Positions 24,701-34,449 of a stretch of DNA of 64,000 nucleotides are shown piece by piece; within the stretch, counting starts at the first letter, position 1; each line of letters opens with the position of its first letter. The notes below the pieces were generated by a model. That model saw nothing but the letters and a program-made list of their open reading frames with translations. It did not search any database and was not told the origin of the DNA. A program made the translations under genes and the position numbers. Origin of the DNA: Drosophila miranda (Eukaryota > Arthropoda > Insecta > Diptera > Drosophilidae); the NCBI RefSeq assembly GCF_003369915.1, contig NC_046676.1:10398001-10462000 (forward strand). The letters run 5' to 3'.

Positions 24701-26540
24701 ACCACATCGAGTTTTCAGACAATTCGCATAAGTGCGCCTCCGCCCTCGGCTGGCAGACTGGTCAGCTCGCTGCCATCGGCCAGCTCGGCCGAATCCAGCC
24801 AGAAGCCTGGCCATACCAAGATTTTCTCCTTCCTGTATCCGCACCGCTATCAGCGATCGTATGGCGACGTGGGGCTGGACTTTTGCTGCCCCAATCTGGA
24901 TGGACCGATGCGAGCCATTGACCCGACGCGTTTGCATGCCACGGCGCAGGTGCCTGTGCTGGAGCTGCCGCAGTTCATGGTTATCACGACGAAGATCATC
25001 TCCAAGGCGGATAAGGATCTGCCCTACAAGGTGCGTGCGAAGCTGGCGCAGCTGGATAAGACTGGAGGGAAGTTGGTGGGGCAGACGGTGCGCATGAGCA
25101 TGGACTCCAGTGAGCCGTCGATTCCAGTGGCAGTGCCGTCGTCCAACCTTGGTCCGGCTCCACGGACTCTTCCCGCCTTAATTCCCATTTCTAACCCTCC
25201 GCCACCCACCGCTCCACCTGCGCCCACCGCTCCACTTGCACCCACCGCTCCACCTGCACCCACCACAACTCCTGCACTTCCAGTTTCTCATGATGAAGAC
25301 ACCGTTCAATCCTTGACCAAGCAATTGCCACGTGGAACGACACTAACCAAAAAGGTCCTGCCGCCTGGGGCTGCCCTACCCGCTGCTGCCAGCTCGTCGA
25401 TGGTGGCCAGTATGCCACCTGCCCTGATCCAGCTGCCGCCAATCTGCCCCAAGGACAAACAACGGGTGGAGCTGCAGTCGCGAGTTCAGATATTCGACCT
25501 GGTGCTCCAGAGCCTGAGCAGACGCGTAACCACACTGACCAAGGTCGAGCGACAGCGCACCATTGAGGAGATTGTGATGACCAGCACCCTAATGCCCATC
25601 GATGTTGATGTGGGCACCAAGCTCCTTGAGAACTACGTCTATTACCTCAACCGAGCTACCAACATCCAGACGCCCCTGCCCTCGCTTTGCCTCAACCCTG
25701 TGGTAACAACAGCTGCTACTCAGAGTGCGCCCACAGTCGCCAGTCTTGTCGGCATCCCGGCGGTGGCCAAGAGTAAAGTCAGCACTGCATCTGCATCTGC
25801 ATCTGCAACTGCAACTGCAACCCCTTCCGCACCCGCACCAGCAACGAAGAAGCCAGCACAAAAGCGCAGTTCTCTGCCAGCCGGCATTCCGGTGTACGAT
25901 TCGGAGAAGAACATCATTGGATATCAGTGCCCGACACCGAACGCTTCGTTTGTCAATCGACCAACGCCCATGGCCAGCAGCACTTCACTGGGACCCTCCG
26001 CCTTCACGGCAGCCCAGGGTGGAAGCAAGTCGGCCAGATCGAGTGTGCAGCTAAAACAGAACAAGGTAGCTTAATCGAGTATGTGGTACGTTCAATAAAA
26101 TTATTATTTGATGTTTATTTTCTTCGTAGAAAACGAAAACTACGGCTGGAATGCCTATGAAAGCAGGACCAAAAGGCAGCACTGGAAATAGAGTTGGTTC
26201 AGGGACGATCATTTCCATTCACCCACCGCCAGAACAGAAAACACTCCCTGCAAGGCCAGGTGTAGCCCAAACGATTGCTGCATTATCGGAGACTCCTCAG
26301 CCCAATGCGGTGGCTGTGCCTATCCCTGTGCCTGTGCCGGGGTCAACGTCAAAGTCTGCTGCCCCAACATCGAGCGGGCGATCCGCTGGATTGAATCAAA
26401 CGCGCAGTCCGAATGTGTTTATCATTAACCAGATGTCCCCCCAGGCAGAGGAGAGCATACTGCCCGATTCCAACAATGTTGTGCCAATGGAAGCGGAGAT
26501 CAAGGGTGAGCTGGACGACACTATGGAATTGATTGGATAG
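15753..26540 (+). CDS. Su(var)2-HP2: Heterochromatin protein 2 (Su(var)2-HP2), long form
   Basis: Nine exons join in frame: 15753-15801, 15884-16192, 16258-16584, 16660-16800, 16882-17121, 17245-22263, 22357-22434, 22512-26065, 26130-26540, giving 3375 codons plus stop; the D. melanogaster long form is about 3250. The protein is mostly disordered, rich in Glu, Lys, Ser and Pro. Two AT-hooks are visible, KRKRGRPRK (about residue 533) and KRKRGRPKK (about 1284), with a weaker GRGRSRK between residues 490 and 510. Around residue 2607, KCVVKI fits the PxVxL-like class bound by the HP1 chromoshadow dimer. A compact non-repetitive block near residues 2824-2907 (FSFLYPHRYQRSYGDVGLDFC) looks folded. 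Role in flies: binds HP1a and promotes heterochromatic silencing. Exon 6 alone encodes 1673 residues; skipping it would yield a short form, as known in D. melanogaster. Identification rests on AT-hooks, size, HP1 motif and locus. Confidence 0.88.
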
Positions 26541-26872
26541 GGCAGGGCTTGAGTGTATAATTGATAAAAAAAGAGAAAAGGAAAAGTATTCTAAGTTACT
26601 TTAAAAAGTTTTTGATTAAGATGAATTACTCAAATGCATCGTTGATCGCAAGAAGAGAATTATGTAGTTCTACAAATGAAGAAACAAATTATTGTTAAAA
26701 TAAATGGATGTAATCAAACTGTTTTTTAATCTAAACGGCACTTTAAGCTTTTCAATAAAAGCTCTCGTGGCGAAATTTATAAGCTTTTCATTAGAAATGG
26801 AAACAAAACAAAATATAAAGGCCCGGCTGGCCAGGGGAAATACAATAAAATACACTATACAAAGACCTCAAC
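26541..26872. other. Spacer after Su(var)2-HP2
   Basis: AT-rich 3' untranslated and intergenic sequence with AATAAA-type signals near 26754 and 26845. No additional gene seen. Confidence 0.5.
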
Positions 26873-27476
26873 ATGATGAACGTCACTGAAGCGGAAAAAG
26901 AGGAAATAAATACTCCCAATGGTAAGTTTTATGCCCAATCTGTTATTAATTACTTAAAATGAACTTATAATGAATATTTGACCCACAGCTTCGTATCCAG
27001 ACCTGGAAAATAGACTGGAAAAGTACATGGCAATACTATTCGCAAGGAGAAATATTGAGACTCAAAATGTATGTGATTTTGCTGCAGTGGAATACTTCGG
27101 TGTGATGAGCCTTACCGATGTACGCTCTCCCCGGCGTAAGCTCTGGTACATGTATTATAGCACCAGCGATCAGGTTGACATCACGGTGGACCGCATCCAC
27201 CGCAAATATGGCCAGCAAAATATGTACGATCTGTTTCGAAAGCCCATCTTCAGTGGTGCCGGTCTGCGATCCCGGGTAAAGAATCACTTTGCAGCCAAGA
27301 AGTGGTACGTAAAAGGGAATATACTGGAGGCCCCGCCAGATACCTTATACAATGACGAAAAAGTGATAAACACTATTACAGACTTGTATTATGCCGAACG
27401 GCGAAGGTATTATGATTTTATAATGGGCCAAAATGTTTATTTTAACAGCTGGGGGGTTGCACCGGCGTCTACTTAA
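26873..27476 (+). CDS. Uncharacterised protein, paralogue 1 of a tandem pair
   Basis: Two exons, 26873-26921 and 26989-27476, with donor GTAAGT and acceptor CCACAG, give 178 codons plus stop. I do not recognise the family. The core shared with the next gene runs YFGVMSLTDVRSP, RKLWYMYY, KYGQQNMYDLFRKP, FSGAGLRSRVK, and a region ending LEAPP. It is compact, rich in aromatic and basic residues, with no signal peptide or membrane span, so a small globular nuclear or cytosolic protein is plausible. The first exon has two adjacent Met codons; I use the first. It lies 0.33 kb downstream of Su(var)2-HP2 on the same strand. Confidence 0.8.
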
Positions 27477-27938
27477 TAAAATCATATTTAATTTAATAAA
27501 TACACTTTTAAGGGCGAGTGGGTACGAGTTCATAGAAATCTGGTTTTGTTGCAAGAGATCTAACTTTAAAAGCGCTAATATAGAAATATTAGAAGGCTTT
27601 GATTCTGTCGGCAGCCATCTGCTGATCCTATGGAGGCCGGCTATCTAAAACTTCCGCATCTGTGGATATAGTTTGCGATTAAGGGCCTTATATAGATTTT
27701 CGCATATTTGTAAGATTTAGTAGTAGCTGTTGTATTCTTATCGATACGCAGGGTTGCATTTAGTATCAAAGCAGAAAGCTTTTCGTAGTAGCTTAATTGT
27801 GAAATTGAAAACAGTAAACAAAAGCAAAGCTTTATTGCGTGCCTATTGAAATTGATAGTGAGGGAGAAAAGTTTGTTACTTAAGCAGAATCAAATCCTCT
27901 GCTAGGACCATTTCTACAAGTAAAGCCTAAGGACAAAC
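27477..27938. other. Spacer and promoter of paralogue 2
   Basis: Contains a perfect DRE, TATCGATA, at 27739-27746, followed by CGCAGGGTTGC, like Ohler motif 7 on the opposite strand. This marks a housekeeping-type promoter about 190 bp before the next ATG. No other gene seen. Confidence 0.55.
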
Positions 27939-28490
27939 ATGGCAGCTAGTATAAAAGATACAGATTCAGGTAATACAAACTCGTTGCCTCAAGACTGTCA
28001 GCTAATATTGATGAATATTAATCTCTCTCCAGCCAACGAAGAATTTGATAAACATTTGAGGTATGTTTTGCATATGAAACCCAAGGAAGATCCACCAAAA
28101 TGTAATACATATGTGGTCGAATTTTTCGGCGTTTTGAGCCTAACCGATTTACGTGCGCCGGAACGAAAGCTGTGGTACATTTATTATTGTAAGCAGTCGG
28201 ATATAGACCAGACTGTGGATCAGATTCACCAGAAATATGGCAAAAAGAATATGTATGACCTATTCCGGAAGCCGGTATTCAGTGGAGCTGGCTTGCGCGC
28301 CAGTGTCAAGAAGCATTTTTCGGAATTAAAATGGTTTACCAAAGGAAATTTACTTGAGGCGCCACCAAAGAGTCATTTTAACGACGAGCGCGTCTGTAAA
28401 ACCATAACGGATCTATACAACATTGAGCAGCAAAGACTTTATAACTATGTAATGGTGAAAAATCAGTGGTACTGGAGGTACAACCATTAG
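27939..28490 (+). CDS. Uncharacterised protein, paralogue 2 of a tandem pair
   Basis: Single exon of 183 codons plus stop. The C-terminal ~125 residues align without large gaps to the preceding gene, at over half identity by eye. Shared blocks include FFGVLSLTDLRAP, RKLWYIYY, KKNMYDLFRKP, FSGAGLRASVKKHF and GNLLEAPP. The N-terminal 55 residues differ. No signal peptide, membrane span or named motif is seen. The conserved Trp, Tyr, Arg and Gly positions suggest a small domain under constraint. This gene has its own DRE-bearing promoter and lacks the neighbour's intron. I do not know a function. Confidence 0.85.
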   Translation: MAASIKDTDSGNTNSLPQDCQLILMNINLSPANEEFDKHLRYVLHMKPKEDPPKCNTYVVEFFGVLSLTDLRAPERKLWYIYYCKQSDIDQTVDQIHQKYGKKNMYDLFRKPVFSGAGLRASVKKHFSELKWFTKGNLLEAPPKSHFNDERVCKTITDLYNIEQQRLYNYVMVKNQWYWRYNH

Positions 28491-28646
28491 GTAGGGTCTT
28501 ATGTAGTAAAACTCTGTGATTTTAGATAAGTGATTGCATTATTTATAATTTATGTTATGGTCATAAAAATATATTTCTGGAATCAGTCGCTTATAGCATT
28601 TCGATTGAATTTTGCAGTCATAAAAGCTGCAGTGTTGTGTAGATAA

Positions 28647-28698
28647 CATTGCTTCCGTTTTCATGCCGCACATTTGGGGGAAATACAATCGTTCTTGA
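28647..28698 (+). pseudogene. Sec61beta C-terminal fragment
   Basis: Reads [16 protein letters not shown] and stop, matching the last 16 codons of Sec61beta with one Leu-to-Pro change. There is no upstream Sec61beta sequence, promoter or splice acceptor. It lies 157 bp after the stop of paralogue 2 and may form part of that gene's 3' untranslated region. Confidence 0.85.
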
Positions 28699-29321
28699 GC
28701 CATAACGTTCATAGCCAATAAAATACTTTCACCTCAACAAACGTGAGCACTGTCGACGTCATCATTTCTTTCATACCGAAACAGAAGCAGCAGCAGCCAA
28801 AACATGAACAACATAATTATCTGCATTCCGCTTGTTGAGGCATTGGTGTGTTTTCCACATGAAATTATTATTACCTTAAGCTAAGTTTCTTTCCCTTCTG
28901 CGTCGTTAAAAACATGAACGTAATATTTTCAAAATTTGCTAACCCTTCGTCCTGCAAATCTTAATCTCTAATGTTGAGAGCTTCCGTAGTTTGCCCACAA
29001 AGAATTCCAATCCACAATTTATCGTGGTCGAGTGCATTTGAAATTCCGCGTCTAACCGTTGCAACTCAAAATTTGTAAGAATAAACAAGTGTTAAGAACA
29101 AATAAATTTTGTATTAAACATAAAAAAGTAGCTCAATTCAGTGGGTCAGTTGCTTAGACACTGAATCGATGTGTGGCCCAAAAATTGATGTTCCTTGAAG
29201 TATCTCCCACGATGCTGGCACCGGCGCTCCCTATGGTCCTGCCGACCACACAGGAGGCAGCCCGTCCGAGATCGTTTTCGTTGCGTCTTCCATACGCCGC
29301 AATTCGTCTCAATGTGTCCAC
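28647..29321 (-). repeat. Right arm of inverted duplication
   Basis: Reverse-complement match to 13671-14342. It starts inside a Sec61beta tail fragment, crosses the spacer and ends inside ZCCHC4 coding sequence. Homology stops abruptly at both ends: ACATTG against TCATTG at the Sec61beta end, and at GTGGACACATT at the ZCCHC4 end. Confidence 0.9.
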
Positions 29322-30586
29322 GCTGACCACATAGCCAGCACTGTTGCTTGGTTTGATAGAAGGAGCAGTCGTGTCCTTCGCGTTGGGTGCAGCGACGACA
29401 GCTGTGGCAGTGGACATAGCTGGGCTTGACGCACATATCACATTCGTTACAATGTCTATAGGTCTGGCCATTCTTCGAGGTGCACTTCTGACATCGGCCG
29501 CAGTGGAGATTATCACTGGCCGTGTGATGGGAACATTTCGGGCAGTACTTGTAGCCCTCGTTCTGTGGCAGGTTCAGTAATTGCAGAGGCACGTTGGTGA
29601 ACAGACGGACGGGCGAACCGCAGTACCGACTCTCCTTGCCAACATTCGTGTACCTCGAGTGGTTGGAATAGTTTATCCGGTAGTCGCTCATTTCCATCTC
29701 TGGCATTTCCTGCCTGATGTGGTTGATGGAGAAGTACGGAAATATCCAAAATATAGACAGCGGGGTAACGGGCAGCTGGTTGATGCGATTGTGGCGCCAT
29801 CGGAGCGCGCGCAAGGTGTGGGCAATTAGTTCTGTTCGGCACCCAAACGGAGGATCGGTCACTATCAGCAAACGGTCTCCGCTGGAAATTCATCATTTGG
29901 ATTTATGTACACATTGTTCTTAAAGAAACAACTCACGCAGAGCATTGCAGGAACTTTTCGAAAGGTTTACGCTTGTAGAAGAAGTGATTGTTGCACATGT
30001 TGTACAGGCAGAACTCCTCCGGACCAAGGTAACGGGCGAAGCGCTCATCCAGATCCAGGAGGAAACTTTTGTAATTCGCACGCAGGCGAAAATGCAGCCG
30101 AGGAGCGCCCATGCAGACCACCTTGCTGTCATGATGATATCATCAGGGATTATATATATTAATCCCGCAATTAAATTCCACTCACGTTATTCCCAGGCAA
30201 CGACACTGATCCGCCAAGAAGTCCAACGCCGCTTCATCAAAGAAATACTGAGCATTCACTTTATCCTGCGCTAGAGCCAGTATACTCTTTGTTGGGTCGG
30301 AATCAGATGGATTCAGAACGTGGCCGGACGCTTCTGGGTAGTTTATTTCAACTAATACGTCCTTCAGTCTACTACGCTCCCATTTATCCGCGGCCATGTG
30401 GAAATTGCATAGTTTGGAGTCCCTGTGGGCCGAACAGGCATAGTACCCCTGCTCGGGACGTTGCGACTGGCGGTAGAAAAGCACTGTGGGACCATGCTGA
30501 CAGCTGGGATGTTGTTCCACCTCGTCAGCCCAGTCTTCTTGCACTTGAAGCAACAGCTTTTCATTTGTGTTTTCCTTTTCCGGCAT
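29146..30586 (-). CDS. ZCCHC4: rRNA N6-adenosine methyltransferase ZCCHC4
   Basis: Three exons, 30186-30586, 29937-30125 and 29146-29881, give 441 codons plus stop. N-terminus: a GRF-type zinc finger (CQHGPTVLF, then YACSAHRDSKLCNF, about residues 29-62). Middle: VVCMGAPRLH and LLDLDERF, then the catalytic TDPPFG motif near residue 205, typical of class I N6-adenine methyltransferases. C-terminus: a Cys/His-rich array (CPKC, CGRC, CNEC, CHSC) resembling a DHHC-like ribbon, then two zinc-knuckle-like CxxC units. Human ZCCHC4 methylates one adenosine of 28S rRNA and has this same order of parts. It lies head-to-head with tra2, with about 585 bp between start codons. Its 3' end is duplicated and inverted at 13671-13846. 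Confidence 0.92.
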
Positions 30587-30641
30587 TTCTCACTCCCAAT
30601 GTTCGATAACGTAAACAAGGTCTGGCGCTGTCCTCTTTTCA

Positions 30642-30649
30642 TATCGATA
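30642..30649. promoter_or_regulatory. DRE (TATCGATA) upstream of ZCCHC4
   Basis: A perfect palindromic DREF-binding consensus 56 bp upstream of the ZCCHC4 start codon, consistent with a housekeeping promoter. Confidence 0.65.
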
Positions 30650-30929
30650 TCGACACGGTTCAATACAAAGTTTTATCATAAATATAACGCTATAGCTAAA
30701 GCTACTTACGTTTTAAGACCGCTAGGGTCCTTCAATGTACAATGATATCAATGATTGAATACACCGATCATGTCGCAAGCGAACTTTCTGAATTAGATCC
30801 CAGATCGATGACATCGATGTTGGCTCTATTATGTGGGCTAAGTTCGGGCTTAGAGACGCTATATTGTTGTTGAGGAACCAAAATTGAGGCATAAAACATC
30901 AAAGTCAAGTATTTAAAACAAGCCAGTCA

Positions 30930-31115
30930 AGTAATAAATTAATTCATTAATCGTTCTACCTAGCTAGAAATATGCGATGGAATATCGAAAACGAGGAATA
31001 TGTATAATAGAACTGGAACTCGTCAGTATATTTACGGTATATTTTTAAAATGAGAGGGTATATTTTGGTATATTTCTGAGGGTCGGACGATAAATCCGCG
31101 GTCACGCTGCAGTGA
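30930..31115 (+). promoter_or_regulatory. Promoter module of tra2
   Basis: Holds ACGAGGAATATG, GGTATATTT-type units (31027-31073), GAGGGTCGGACG and a one-mismatch Motif 1 (CGGTCACGCTG) about 60 bp before the tra2 start codon. It is homologous to the modules upstream of Su(var)2-HP2 and, inverted, the snoRNA host. Confidence 0.65.
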
Positions 31116-31171
31116 AATAAATTTCGACGGCTTTTGCACTTAAATATAAACCGTAGAATAAACATTTTAAG

Positions 31172-32958
31172 ATGGTGAGTTACCAGCTTGGTAGATTGCA
31201 TCTTTCATAATAACGTACAATAAAAACTCTTCACCAAAGCGCTCGCGTACTCCCAAGGATGGAAGTCATTCGCACCGCAACCATGCCAGGTAAGCCATAA
31301 AAAGGAAAAAAGGTGACCCGGAGTCTTTAATAGTGCAGTTACAGGAACTACAAACACAAGCGTTCCGGATCGTCGTCATCGTCTGGCTCCTCATCGTCTG
31401 GCTCCTCATCGTCTGCCTCGTCCAGGTAAATACAACAAATGTAGATATCGAGTAACCGGGTATCGACATCGAAGTAGGCTATATTCTGAATTGTCATTTG
31501 GAATCCTTCATTTTAATTTGTCGTTTCAACGAAAGTGGTTCCTGCTGCTAAAAAAATTTTGCAAGAAGAAAACCAATCAACATGTAAGAAAAAGTGCGCA
31601 TTAATTAATTGTGTTTTCCAACAGGCCATTTATTTGAACTTATTGAAAAGCTAAGCAAATTTTCTTCCCATCGAATCAGAACTCAGAGCCACACAAAACA
31701 CAATTCGCAAACATTTTTTAAGTGTCAAAATCAATTTCAATTGCAAAACACACAACAGAAAGAAGAACAGCCAGAACCATCGAAGATTTTCTAACCAAAT
31801 TCCATTCTAACACAAAATCAAGGTCTCATTTGAAGTACTATGGGAACCACCGCAACTCAGGCTCACGTCGCCGTTCGCGCTCGCGTTCTCACTCGCAATC
31901 CCGCCCCATATCGCCTTCAGGAGCACGCAACCGCTCTAGACGCCAGTCACAGGACCGTCAGGTATTTGAATGCGATGCGTATGAATTATTCTTGATCTTT
32001 TTTAACGTGCGTATTTCATAGATTGGAGGATCCTCGGAAAGTTCCAAGACAAACCGCTGCATTGGCGTCTTCGGCTTGAGTACCAATACTTCCCAGGAGA
32101 AGGTGCGCGACCTTTTCAGCAAGTACGGCCGCATTGAGCGCATTCAAATGATTATCGATGCCCAGGTAAGTTAGGTTAAAAGTGCACACCCCCTAAGTTG
32201 CCAGACTCCACCACTAATGGCGGAACAGCTTTAAGTGTTTGCTGTCCTGTCCGGTTGGATGTCTGGCTAGATAAAAATAGGTAACAATTGTGAGTGCTTG
32301 CTAAACAAACATAGCAAACAACTAAAGGCTTGTTTCCACATCTTCACACATTTCCATGTTTGTCCACATTGTTCTTCTTATTTTTCTAATCCCTCGCTTT
32401 CCCAGACCCATCGCTCGCGTGGTTTCTGCTTTATTTATTTTCATAATGTCGCCGACGCCTGTGTCGCTAAGGATTCCTGCTGCGGCATGGAGATTGACAA
32501 CCGTCGCATACGCGTTGACTTTTCAATAACCCAACGTGCCCACTCTCCTACTCCTGGAGTCTACATGGGACGTTCGTTTCGGTACGTACTATTTGCACTA
32601 GTCTAGGGGTTCCACATTAAACACATTTCCTGCAGCAACCAGTATGGTCGCTCCATCTCACCGTGTGGTACTCGATATCGCGACTACGGTTCTTCAACAA
32701 CTAAGGATTCTCGCAGTCGCTATCGTGACTACCGCAACGAACGCAGCGACCGCGAATACCGCAACGAACGTGCAAACCGCTATTATCCGAAGGAGTCTAG
32801 TCGCAGTCGTTATGTACGCAGTCGCAGCGTTTCACGTTATCGTTCGCGTTCGCCGGTGCGCAAGTGTAAGTGCATAATCAGCTGAAGAGGATCTCAGAGA
32901 TGGACAAATAAACATTTTTTTCTTCATTCCAGACCGCACCTCATCGCGTTATAAGTAA
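31172..32958 (+). CDS. tra2: Transformer-2 splicing factor
   Basis: Eight exons join in frame: 31172-31174, 31240-31289, 31345-31425, 31823-31961, 32022-32165, 32406-32581, 32636-32865, 32933-32958, giving 282 codons plus stop. One RRM sits between two Arg/Ser-rich arms; RNP2 is CIGVFGL and RNP1 is RGFCFIYF. The linker after the RRM ([15 protein letters not shown]) is the strongly conserved Tra2 signature. Tra2 acts with Tra on the dsx and fru splicing enhancers and in the male germline. The start codon forms the last three bases of exon 1. Intron 3 (31426-31822) is much longer than its neighbours and sits where D. melanogaster has its autoregulated intron M1; that equivalence is inferred. 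The start was chosen because it splices in frame to RSRTPKDGS. Confidence 0.95.
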
Positions 32959-33780
32959 TTCCAGTACAAAACGCGCCAATTGCCAAAACCATGCTCATCG
33001 TCAAGGCCCATCTGTATTGCTTTTATTTTTTGGGCCTTAGGAAACAAGACGAGCACACTTGACTGAATTTTAACAAAACACTGGCAAAATAATCGCATCT
33101 TATGGCTTTGGGGAGCAATTGACAAATTTATAACTCATACATCATCTAAACTTTTAATCGGTTGTCTTCGTTGTTGCTGTTGAAAAACGTAGTTTGTAAA
33201 AATCGAGAATTAACACGAGAATTACATAATAGAAATCTGGCACCAAAAGCGGGCTGTAGATGCCACACACTCATTGTGATATGTAGTTTAAGCAGCAGCA
33301 ACAGCCTGATAATAATAATAAAATTAACACACTAACAATCATCCATATTAGAATTAACTTTTATCGTAACCATTCTAAGTGTGCAAGTACAAAATATTTG
33401 CTTATTTTAAGGAATTGCCGCTTTGTGAAGGTATAAGCTACTGTTCTCTTAATTTTAAAGGTTTTATTCTGTTTCCATCGTCTCTTTAAGCACTCGCTGG
33501 TCTATTTTAAGGCTTTATGCGATTATTATTTTTGTGTAAATATTTAGCCACTACTGAAGGTCTGATTTTCTCGATTAACCAACCAATAATGTTATCCATA
33601 CTTTGCCCACAAGTACTCGCTGGCCGATGTCGAGGGCACCGCATGCTAACTAACTCACTAACCATAAGCTTGTGTCTTGCAAGTGACTGCGAGTGTATGT
33701 TATACATACAGATGTAAATATTTGTATTTGAATGCAAACAAATTAAATAAATAAGGATTTCAAGCAAGTCCTCATGTTAC
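32959..33780. other. tra2 3' region and spacer to Blos1
   Basis: AT-rich sequence with several AATAAA signals, convergent with the minus-strand Blos1 gene. No further exon recognised. Short overlapping frames at 33507-33767 are not supported. Confidence 0.5.
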
Positions 33781-34277
33781 TTATGGATTGGGATTAATGG
33801 CTGCTGCTGCGGCGGCGGCTGACGTGGAGGCCTCCGAGCCGACTCCTGTAGCCTGGGCGGCGCGCGAAGCCTTGTAGGCCACCTCCAGAGTCTGTTGTAT
33901 TACTAGCATATCGCTCTCTATGCTGCGCGCCCAGTTCTCAACGTCGCCCAGCTCTTTCAAGGCGCCGCTAAAGTTGTCTATCAGCTGCAGCCATTGATGG
34001 GTCTGCTTGGCAAAGTTCGTGGCCCCCACATGCAGCTGCTTAGCCTCGGCGTCCAAGCGCTTCTGGTTCAAGTATGCCTGGGCCACACCCACGTTTAGAT
34101 GGTCCACCAAGGACTGTGTGAGTTCGTTGGACGCTTCGATTGCCTCCTTCCTGCGCACCTCTGCGTGTATTACATTATAATCACTTACGCAGCTCGACAA
34201 TCAAATGACTACAGACCTTGCTCTTGTTTTCGCTTCACCTGCTCCTTATGATGCTCCTTAACCATAGAAGTCAACAT
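33781..34277 (-). CDS. Blos1: BLOC-1 subunit 1
   Basis: Two exons, 34217-34277 and 33781-34160, give 146 codons plus stop. It starts MLTSMVKEHHKEQ and continues into a long helical, coiled-coil-prone region with RRKEAIEASNELTQSLVDHLNVGVAQAYLNQKRLDAE and WLQLIDNF, as in BLOS1/GCN5L1. The C-terminus is a low-complexity Ala run followed by NPNP, typical of the fly protein. BLOC-1 works in biogenesis of lysosome-related organelles such as eye pigment granules, and in endosomal sorting. It is convergent with tra2 and lies 173 bp downstream of the RpI1 stop on the same strand. Confidence 0.93.
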
Positions 34278-34449
34278 TTTTCCGTAAGTTTAATTAAATC
34301 AACTTTTTGTCAACAAATGAGAACAGCTGTTTCATAGAGATGGGCAATCTCTTCGATTGTAGAATTATCGGTTTATGTGCTATCGCGAATATTTGAATTT
34401 TTGTTGCATATTTTATTTGAAAAATATCTAGTATGAAGAAACTTTTGTA

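Noticed and set aside
29154-29516. 120-codon minus-strand frame ending in NFWATHRFSV, also seen near 13.7 kb
   Set aside because: It is an alternative phase of the ZCCHC4 3' exon. Its presence at both places reflects the DNA duplication.
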